In this document: positions 1 through 6,296 of the stretch, piece by piece
Position numbering within the stretch: the stretch's first letter is position 1
Layout of the letters: every line of letters begins with the position of its first letter
Assembly (NCBI GenBank): GCA_030624545.1
Contig: JAUXJX010000063.1
Coordinates: 1-8,226, forward strand
Direction: 5' to 3'
Origin: Bacteroidota bacterium
GTDB taxonomy: Bacteria > Zhuqueibacterota > JdFR-76 > DREG01
DNA length: 8,226 nucleotides
Translations under genes and position numbers: made by a program
The notes under the pieces: model-generated
What the model was told of the DNA's origin: nothing
What the model saw: only the letters and a program-made list of their open reading frames with translations
Databases searched by the model: none

Positions 1-886
1 CACCAAGCAGGGCGTCATCAAAAAGCTCATTCCCCTCCCACACAATTTTTCTGATACGATATCTTACGCCTTCGTGCAACGTGATATTGATAGACAGATT
101 CTCGCGCGCGTCATCATAGTAAATGGAGTCACCAATAATCTTTGCATCACGAAAGCCATTTTTGCGATAGAAAGCCAACAGCTTTTCCAGATCTGCCTCA
201 TATTCGTTTCTCTTGAAATCGCCACCAAACCACCACCACTTGTCTTCCTTTACTTTCTTAAATTGCTTTTTTAGCTTTCCGTCATCAAAATTCGTGTTTC
301 CCGTGAATGAAATCTGCTTTACTTGAACCTTTTTCCCCTCATCAATTTTGAAGACAAGCTTTATGCGATTGGGCTTATTGCTCGTGAGTGTATCGTAATC
401 GACTGATGCAAGTAAATAGCCCTTTTCGGCATAAAGGTCCAAGATTGCATTCTTGCTCTTAACCATCAGCGAGGGGCTGAAAACCTGTCCCGGATACAAA
501 TCCAAATTCTCCTGGAATTCCCTTTCTTTGATTTTTTTGTTACCGTCAAATGAGTAACTTTCCAGGCGGGGGAACTCTTTAATTTCCAGACGTAGATAGT
601 AACCGTCTCCTACTTCCCGATCGACGTAGATTTGAATATCCGAAAAGATGCCCAGCCCCCAAAGCCGCTTGATTGCAGTCTGTATCTCGTCTCCAGTGAT
701 TTCGCCGCCGTCTACCAGGCCTGAAGTCATCTTGATGATATCGGCATCAGTCGATTGGTTTCCCATTACCGACACGCCGAGAATCTTGACGCTTTTCTTT
801 TGCGCAAATGTCAAAGAACCGGATGCCGTGAAAATCAGGCAAAAAAACGAGACAAACATAATAAAACTAAGCTTTTTTTGCAACAT
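1..886 (-). CDS. bamA: Outer membrane protein assembly factor BamA, N-terminal part (partial, cut by window edge)
   Basis: This is the Omp85-family protein that folds and inserts beta-barrel proteins into the outer membrane. I translated the first 295 codons by hand; the frame stays open to the window edge, so the barrel is not visible. Residues 1-28 form a signal peptide (basic MLQKK start, hydrophobic core, likely cut after LTFA). Then come POTRA domains: POTRA1 about 33-106 (VKILGVSVMGN, later GLGIFSDIQIYV), POTRA2 about 107-187 (SYSFDGNKKIK, YAEKGYLLASVDY, FKIDEGKKV), POTRA3 about 188-276 (VKQISFTGNTNF, ADLEKLLAFYRKNGFRDAKI), and the start of POTRA4 from 277 (RKIVWEGNELFDD). More than three POTRAs argues for BamA rather than TamA, which has three. 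POTRA3 holds a WWW run (217-219) before GGDFKRNEYE; I recall similar Trp-rich segments in Bacteroidetes BamA. The ATG at 886-884 is preceded by GGAGG at 10 nt. It lies 23 nt after tamB, so the two are probably cotranscribed. Confidence 0.94.
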   Translation of the reverse strand, partial: MLQKKLSFIMFVSFFCLIFTASGSLTFAQKKSVKILGVSVMGNQSTDADIIKMTSGLVDGGEITGDEIQTAIKRLWGLGIFSDIQIYVDREVGDGYYLRLEIKEFPRLESYSFDGNKKIKEREFQENLDLYPGQVFSPSLMVKSKNAILDLYAEKGYLLASVDYDTLTSNKPNRIKLVFKIDEGKKVQVKQISFTGNTNFDDGKLKKQFKKVKEDKWWWFGGDFKRNEYEADLEKLLAFYRKNGFRDAKIIGDSIYYDDARENLSINITLHEGVRYRIRKIVWEGNELFDDALLG

Positions 887-896
887 TTCGTCAGTG

Positions 897-901
897 CCTC
901 C
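897..901 (-). promoter_or_regulatory. Ribosome binding site of bamA
   Basis: On the minus strand, GGAGG sits 10 nt before the bamA ATG, inside the 23-nt gap after the tamB stop. It is the strongest Shine-Dalgarno match seen before any gene here and supports this bamA start. tamB and uppS have only weak matches. Confidence 0.65.
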
Positions 902-909
902 AAATTACC

Positions 910-3900
910 TTAAAACACAAATGAGTGCCTAATTTGAACACGAGTGTCATCCTTATTGAGGATGAGTAGACTATCATAGTTGTATTGAAGTTCCAGGAGC
1001 AAATTGGGATTAATGCGATATTCCAGATCCACTGTATGCTTCAATCCCACGCCTTCTTCCTGATATCGTGGATCCAACCCCGCTTCCAGTTGTCCCGAAT
1101 ATAGCAAATATAGGTTTTCAGATAGATATTTGCCAACGGTAACCTGGGTGCTGCGAAATATCAAATAGCGGGGATCGATTTTGCTGTATATGTCCGAATT
1201 GAGATCGATGAAATTCCGGGCAAACCTCGATCGAAATCGGATCGCATCCATACCTAGCGTTCGCTCGAGCGTCCTTTCTACCGGGCGGAATAATGGACGA
1301 AAAACGAGATGATCCGTACTTAGCCCGATGACGTCTGTTGCTTTTGATCTGAATTGATCCACAGAACTAAGGGAATATCCAAGCGTCGCCAGGACCTGGA
1401 CATCGTTAGAGCCGACCAAAGGATTGTCGGAAGACAGCTTAAACCGTACGTCCTCATTCCATCTTCCTCGTTCCAATTCCTGCTTGGTTTCCGGATCATA
1501 GAGATAGAGAGTCAAGTAGATGTTGGAGGGCACGCCCAAAGAATCGGTATAGGTTGTTCGTCCCCGCCCATAGACAATCGGGTAGACATCGCTGCGGTCG
1601 AACTCTGCTGCGAACTTTTCCACACCAAAATTAAAATCCAAATATTCGATGTCACCGCGGGTGGACTGCACCAACCCTTCCGTGCGAAATGATTCATCTT
1701 CAAAAATTCCGGTAAATTTTAGTTCGCTGATTTTAGGATCAATCGCTGCGTTTACCCAGATATTATCTACAATTCCGGGAAACTGCTTCACATATCGAAC
1801 GTCCTTCGTAGGCACCATCCGCACATCCCATACCATTCTCTCAAGGATTTTTTCCGTCAAACTGGGCTCAGTTGATACGCCTTCTTCAAATTCGAAGGGA
1901 AACATAAAGGCCGCCCTACTCACCAGGATTTCTCCCTTTGCAACCGGATGCTCTTCCGGACCCGTGACTGTGAAATATTCATACGGATCGTGGCCCTTGA
2001 TTGTAAACCAACCTTCTTCACCCGCACGCATTGTGCCCGGTATGTTTAAGGGAACCCCTTTTCTCCCCGTTTTGATTAGGATCGCACCAAAATTAAATCC
2101 CCACTGGGTGATGTACAAAGGCTCCATCCCGTTGTCGAAACGAAATGAGTCCAGATTGGTTTTTACAAAGACCTTTCCTCCATCAATAACGCCACTCATA
2201 TTCATAATGTCTATGAACTGGTTTTCAGGATCTAATTTGGCCTCAACCTCAATATTCTCAACGACAGGCGCTATCTCCTCCAACCAGACTTTCCCATTCT
2301 TAAGATTTACTTCTCCCTCGGTATAGACAACATTTCCGTATGAACCTCCGAAACCCCATCGAAATGTAGCATCGCTTCGACTTTCCTTAACTTCAGGAAG
2401 ATTACCAAAAAGGACGGCCATGGCGTCGCCGCTACCGGCGAGATGGATATCCATGTCTTGTTCAGAACTGAACGGCAAAAAGGCTGAACCCTCAATCAGG
2501 TATTGATCATTTTTCAACAGACGAATCTCGTTGAAATACATCCCTGAGGCCGCGCTATCTGAAGTGATCTCTGCCAACTCACCGTTGTAAACGGGGGAAA
2601 AGGAGCCAAGAGAAGCGATGTCCTCTAACGATTGCGGTTTTCCAACGTCCAATTTGAGTGAGTCGAAAAGAACAAAAAACAACCTGCCATCCTTGGCATG
2701 AATTCTTCCGCTAATTTCAGGAGTGGCAAGCTTATTGCTCAGACTAAGGTCAAAATCCGCGAGGCCCTCCACGAAGTCTACCTCCCCGATTATCAAATTT
2801 AAGATCGTCGAAACATTCACATCCTTGCCGCTTGCGTCGATGTCCAGCAACTGATTTGCGAGATCAATTGAACCCTTCCCTTCCATTAACTGAATATCTT
2901 CCTTGAATAATTTGAACTCGCGGAAGTCGAGTGTTTTTCCGGTAAGCTGAATGAGGACGTCGCCCGCATAGTATCCCTCGCCCCGGAATATGACATCTGA
3001 AAAAGTCACATCGCTCTCAATCACGGGTGCATCAAGAGTCCCCCCTAACAGCACCTCGCCATCCACCTTCCCCAAAACACCGAAAGCGGGATTGAGTAGC
3101 ACACCATCGAATATGTAAGTCAGATCGGCGTCATTCAAAGTCAATTTTCCCGAAACGGGCCGATCGCCGGAAAATTCTATATTAGCTTGCGCTGAATAAA
3201 AATCACCGAGTTTGTACTCTTTCAAATTGACATATTCCGGACTGAATTGTAGTTTCAAGAATCCCGGGATCGTGCCGCCGGTATCCGGCTGATAGGTTAT
3301 GTCACCCTGAATATCCGAACCTTCTTCAGAGGAACTGTAAAAGCCATCGATTTTGAACAGCAGATTGTCCCGCGTGAATATCTTTCGGTGAGCCGTAAGC
3401 TGGTATGTTGCATAGTTTTGATCTCCGGTAACGTCGCAGCTGAGATCCAGTAGATTTTGCAAGCGGTCCTTTATTGGCAGGGAGGTAAGCTCCCATAGAT
3501 CTCCGCCAAAATGATCGATTTTTGCGTTAAACTGCAAATGATCGTTCTCCGGCCGAATTTGAGCTTGAAAAGTGAACGGTCCGTCACCGTTCTTTGCAGT
3601 CAGCCGCAGGGTCCCACTGTCAAATTCCAGTGTTCCCTGGATGGGAACAGAATCGTTCTCGGTTGTAATGCCCATCGCTTCGAATTTTGAATCAATTACG
3701 TAATTATCAAGGTCTCCGCTAAGTCGCCCGGAGATTTGAAGGGGAAACCCGTGTAATTCCGGATCTAGCCCTTTTTTCAAGAGATTGCGAAAATCACCAA
3801 ATACGTCAAAGTCCATGTCAACTGTCGGTATCTCGGTATCTATTGAGATAAGCCCCTTGCTCCGAAGATCGAAATCCTGGAATCGCGCTTCCGCAGCTGC

Positions 3901-5121
3901 GATCGAGAATTTCCCGAACTGGTACGTGAACCGGGTCTTCAGGGCCTTAAACTCTTTGCCGGATACCGCAAAATCCGGGACTCGTATCTCGCCCGAAAAT
4001 TTTGGACTCGCGGGCTCGTCAGAAATGCTAATTTCCGCATCTGCCAATCCGCTAAGCCCGATCGATTTTTCCTCTCCCCAGATTTCCGAAAAGATCCTGT
4101 CCAGATCCAATTCAGTAGCAGAGACTCTAAGATTAAAACTGGGATCAAGAACATTCAGGACCTCTCCGTCTATCACGAAAGGACTACCGTAGCATTCAAG
4201 GCTGCAAGAAGTAAGCTCCACATTCCAATCGCTGATTTTTGCACTTGCGTTGAATTTGTCCAGCCTGACTTTTCCGCCGAAAAGGTCAAGATCGGCATCG
4301 GTCAAATTGACTTCACCGTCCAGACTTAGTCGACCCGAGCTCGTTTCTCGTAATATGCCACGACCAAGCAGCTGCCCCTTTTCAATTTTTAGAATTTCAG
4401 GGAAGATTGTTGGAATGGTGGTGGAAAGATTATCGTCAAAAAATGTAACTACCACGGAGTCTAGCCGGCTCGCAAGCAAATTGGCGTGTCCCGTCAATAC
4501 TATGTTTTCATTTCCGGAACCAAAAAGGCGTCCACTCATTCGAATATTTGAATTTGCCAAATCGGTTGTCCTGAGCCAACCATTCAGCTTGTTTACGAGG
4601 GTGATCTCTTCGCCCAGGCTATCAAGCCACGCAACTACACCGTCCTTTATGGATATGCTGCCAACAAAATTGATATCAAGCAGCTTACTTTCATATGTTT
4701 CTTTGATCTTATCAACGTCAAATCTCGGCCCTTCGCCCTCACTCTCGCGTGATGAGCCTCGAGCGAAATTGCCTTGAATTCTGAACTCCGGGTTCTCCAG
4801 AACGATTTGGGAGATCAACCGAACTGGATTGAAATTGTACTTGAATGCATTATAGGGGCTAAATCCCAGTTGGGCTTTTTTGATGTCTAGTTGGATGGAT
4901 TGCTTGGGCAACTGAAGGGAGACGTCTTGCAAAGTAATGTGGTTGGGCTTTACGGAGAGTTTCGCAATGTTCAACTCCCCTTCGAAATATGGCTGCAGCT
5001 CTGATATGATGAATCTACGCAGGCGATCTTCGACCGATAATACCTGCCATGCCACACGGGCCGAGATGGCAAGTAAAATTAGTCCTGCAAATATAAAAAT
5101 AATCCAACGCCGTGAATCCAT
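910..5121 (-). CDS. tamB: TamB/AsmA-like translocation and assembly module protein (DUF490 family)
   Basis: This large envelope protein of 1403 residues is anchored in the inner membrane and predicted to span the periplasm as a long beta-rich groove. The family is implicated in lipid transport to the outer membrane and in barrel-protein assembly with an Omp85 partner. Residues about 6-28 are a single N-terminal membrane segment after MDSRRW. The middle consists of repeated AsmA-like beta stretches (GEVNLTDADLDLFGG, GKLTLNDADLTYIFDG, GKGSIDLANQLLDIDASG). The C-terminal DUF490/TamB region, roughly 1000-1403, includes DVQVLATLGYSL (about 1240), VTVGKYLSENLYLLYSG (about 1328) and a final strand ending RHSFVF, the usual TamB finish. 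Length is close to the 1259-residue E. coli protein but somewhat longer. Only three cysteines were noticed, at 306, 310 and 562. The start is fixed by an in-frame TGA six codons upstream (5139-5137); only a weak AAAGAA precedes the ATG. The gene ends 23 nt before bamA. The symbol follows the family; the role in this organism is inferred. Confidence 0.93.
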   Translation of the reverse strand: MDSRRWIIFIFAGLILLAISARVAWQVLSVEDRLRRFIISELQPYFEGELNIAKLSVKPNHITLQDVSLQLPKQSIQLDIKKAQLGFSPYNAFKYNFNPVRLISQIVLENPEFRIQGNFARGSSRESEGEGPRFDVDKIKETYESKLLDINFVGSISIKDGVVAWLDSLGEEITLVNKLNGWLRTTDLANSNIRMSGRLFGSGNENIVLTGHANLLASRLDSVVVTFFDDNLSTTIPTIFPEILKIEKGQLLGRGILRETSSGRLSLDGEVNLTDADLDLFGGKVRLDKFNASAKISDWNVELTSCSLECYGSPFVIDGEVLNVLDPSFNLRVSATELDLDRIFSEIWGEEKSIGLSGLADAEISISDEPASPKFSGEIRVPDFAVSGKEFKALKTRFTYQFGKFSIAAAEARFQDFDLRSKGLISIDTEIPTVDMDFDVFGDFRNLLKKGLDPELHGFPLQISGRLSGDLDNYVIDSKFEAMGITTENDSVPIQGTLEFDSGTLRLTAKNGDGPFTFQAQIRPENDHLQFNAKIDHFGGDLWELTSLPIKDRLQNLLDLSCDVTGDQNYATYQLTAHRKIFTRDNLLFKIDGFYSSSEEGSDIQGDITYQPDTGGTIPGFLKLQFSPEYVNLKEYKLGDFYSAQANIEFSGDRPVSGKLTLNDADLTYIFDGVLLNPAFGVLGKVDGEVLLGGTLDAPVIESDVTFSDVIFRGEGYYAGDVLIQLTGKTLDFREFKLFKEDIQLMEGKGSIDLANQLLDIDASGKDVNVSTILNLIIGEVDFVEGLADFDLSLSNKLATPEISGRIHAKDGRLFFVLFDSLKLDVGKPQSLEDIASLGSFSPVYNGELAEITSDSAASGMYFNEIRLLKNDQYLIEGSAFLPFSSEQDMDIHLAGSGDAMAVLFGNLPEVKESRSDATFRWGFGGSYGNVVYTEGEVNLKNGKVWLEEIAPVVENIEVEAKLDPENQFIDIMNMSGVIDGGKVFVKTNLDSFRFDNGMEPLYITQWGFNFGAILIKTGRKGVPLNIPGTMRAGEEGWFTIKGHDPYEYFTVTGPEEHPVAKGEILVSRAAFMFPFEFEEGVSTEPSLTEKILERMVWDVRMVPTKDVRYVKQFPGIVDNIWVNAAIDPKISELKFTGIFEDESFRTEGLVQSTRGDIEYLDFNFGVEKFAAEFDRSDVYPIVYGRGRTTYTDSLGVPSNIYLTLYLYDPETKQELERGRWNEDVRFKLSSDNPLVGSNDVQVLATLGYSLSSVDQFRSKATDVIGLSTDHLVFRPLFRPVERTLERTLGMDAIRFRSRFARNFIDLNSDIYSKIDPRYLIFRSTQVTVGKYLSENLYLLYSGQLEAGLDPRYQEEGVGLKHTVDLEYRINPNLLLELQYNYDSLLILNKDDTRVQIRHSFVF

Positions 5122-5281
5122 AAATTCTTTGTCACATCAGGTCAAAGTAACTGAGCTGGAAAATTGAGGTTTCCCGAAATCTACTTCTTTCAAATCAGTA
5201 TTTTGTGCTGACTTTTTTCCGGCATCTGCATAGTAACAACTCAATGAAAACAATATAGTTCCGCGTTTTCCGAGACGCTTT
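5122..5281 (-). other. Intergenic gap between uppS and tamB, no clear signal
   Basis: These 160 nt hold no convincing gene. I searched the minus strand for a promoter and found isolated TACTAT- and TAGATT-like boxes, but none with a matching -35 box at 16-18 nt. Just after the uppS stop there is a 4-bp GCGT/ACGC inverted repeat with an 8-nt loop and no uridine run, which is too weak for a terminator. Read-through from uppS into tamB is therefore the simplest reading. Confidence 0.45.
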
Positions 5282-6043
5282 TCACGACCGGGCCAATTGT
5301 CCACTAACCCTGCCAAAGCGTCTTTCACGTTTCTGGTAATCACGAATGGACTGATAAAGATTCTGGCGTCGGAAATCAGGCCAGAAAACGTCCGTAATGT
5401 AAATCTCAGTATAAGCAAGCTGCCAGAGAAGAAAATTACTAATGCGAAGCTCGCCGCTTGTTCGTATCAGTAGATCGGGATCTGGTAAGTCACAAGTATA
5501 TAAATGGCCGGATACTGTTTCCTCGTCAATATCCTCAAGGGCCATCTCCCCGGTTAGGACTTTGTTTGAGATTAGTCTTACCGCATCTTGTATCTCTCTT
5601 CGTCCACCATAGCTGAGTGCAAGATTCAATGTGAGCCCGGTGCAATGCCGGGTCTTCTCAGTTCCATACACCAGACTTTCTCGCGTTCTCTGGGGTAGAT
5701 CTTCCAGCCGACCGATTGTGATGAGACGAACATTGTTTTTCACCAAATCATCGAGTTCATTTTTGAGGGTGCTGACCAGCAAATGCATCAAGGCGCTGAC
5801 CTCAGAACGAGGGCGTCTCCAGTTTTCCGCTGAAAAAGTATACAGCGTCAAAATGTCAATTCCCAGCTGGCCGCAAACTTCCACCACGTCTCGCACGGAC
5901 TTCACCGCCTGCCGGTGACCTTCCACACGGGGTAAATTTCGCTGGCTGGCCCATCTTCCGTTACCATCCATGATAATGGCTATGTGTCTCGGAAGGTTTC
6001 CGGCAGCTTTTAGCTCAAATTGATGCCGTTCGTCCTCGGTCAT
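5282..6043 (-). CDS. uppS: Undecaprenyl diphosphate synthase (cis-prenyltransferase)
   Basis: This cytosolic enzyme adds eight isopentenyl units in cis to farnesyl diphosphate, giving C55 undecaprenyl diphosphate, the precursor of the lipid carrier for peptidoglycan and surface polysaccharides. At 253 residues it is the normal family length. All signature regions are intact: IAIIMDGNGRWA (21-32) with the catalytic Asp26 and Arg30, EGHRQ with His43, LYTFSAENWRRP (67-78) with Asn74 and Arg77, SYGGRREI (144-151), and DLLIRTSGELRISNFLLWQ (190-208) with Arg194, Arg200 and Ser202, then Glu213 in YTEIY. These positions match E. coli UppS numbering without shifts. The start is secure, because an in-frame TAA lies six codons upstream (6061-6059) and the next Met is Met25 in the catalytic motif. 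No good Shine-Dalgarno is seen: an AAGGA lies 18 nt away. A promoter precedes it. cdsA, often next to uppS, is absent; tamB follows instead. Confidence 0.98.
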   Translation of the reverse strand: MTEDERHQFELKAAGNLPRHIAIIMDGNGRWASQRNLPRVEGHRQAVKSVRDVVEVCGQLGIDILTLYTFSAENWRRPRSEVSALMHLLVSTLKNELDDLVKNNVRLITIGRLEDLPQRTRESLVYGTEKTRHCTGLTLNLALSYGGRREIQDAVRLISNKVLTGEMALEDIDEETVSGHLYTCDLPDPDLLIRTSGELRISNFLLWQLAYTEIYITDVFWPDFRRQNLYQSIRDYQKRERRFGRVSGQLARS

Positions 6044-6076
6044 AACTGATCTACTTTCTTATCCTTACTTATGTAG

Positions 6077-6105
6077 ACTATAGCTGATTTGGTGCCGAAA
6101 ATCAA
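6077..6105 (-). promoter_or_regulatory. Sigma70-type promoter upstream of uppS
   Basis: On the minus strand, a -35 box TTGATT (6105-6100) and a -10 box TATAGT (6082-6077) are separated by exactly 17 nt. Both differ from consensus by two positions or fewer. Transcription would begin near A6070, giving a leader of about 27 nt before the uppS ATG. It lies in the 253-nt gap after the LpoA-like gene, where a promoter is expected, and could drive uppS-tamB-bamA. The prediction is by eye only and assumes a standard housekeeping sigma factor. Confidence 0.6.
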
Positions 6106-6296
6106 GTAGAAATTAGAGAGATTGAGAGCTTGTTTTTCTTGGAGTTCCCTGATTTTGATCCCTTGGCTGGATAAGTAAACTGGGCTCGTTGGTAAATCGC
6201 GAGACGAATTCCCCAATCCTGTTGTTTTTTGATGGTTTTTGATACATTTCTTTCGCCTGCAGACAGCTCTTAGATTTTTCAAGCTGTTGTTCTATG

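Noticed and set aside
1..886. The Omp85 gene as TamA, because it neighbours tamB.
   Set aside because: Three POTRA domains are complete by residue 276 and a fourth begins (RKIVWEGNELFDD), whereas TamA enters its barrel after three.
1649..2326. Long plus-strand open frame (225 codons) opposite tamB.
   Set aside because: It lies wholly antisense to the TamB C-terminal domain, is rich in Ser, Thr and Pro as expected from reverse reading, and shows no known motif or start signal.
5137..5418. A 93-codon minus-strand reading frame spanning the uppS end and the gap before tamB.
   Set aside because: Its first half is an out-of-frame reading of conserved uppS codons, it has no recognisable domain, and it ends at the in-frame TGA that precedes tamB. 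It is best seen as a shadow frame.
5636..5652. Perfect hairpin CCCGG-7 nt-CCGGG inside uppS.
   Set aside because: It falls in conserved coding sequence on the path to the LNLALSYGG motif, has no uridine run, and short GC palindromes of this kind are expected by chance.
6040..6282. An 80-codon minus-strand reading frame in the gap before uppS whose TGA overlaps the uppS ATG as ATGA, suggesting translational coupling.
   Set aside because: It would have to start at TTG with no ribosome site, its protein matches nothing I know, and the good uppS promoter lies within it, so a transcript starting near 6070 would not contain it. The ATGA overlap is probably chance.
6263..6287. Inverted repeat ACAGCT / AGCTGT (6-bp stem, 13-nt loop) shortly after the stop of the LpoA-like gene, a candidate terminator.
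   Set aside because: The stem is short and AT-containing, the loop is long, and no uridine run follows on the minus strand, so it does not meet the standard for an intrinsic terminator.
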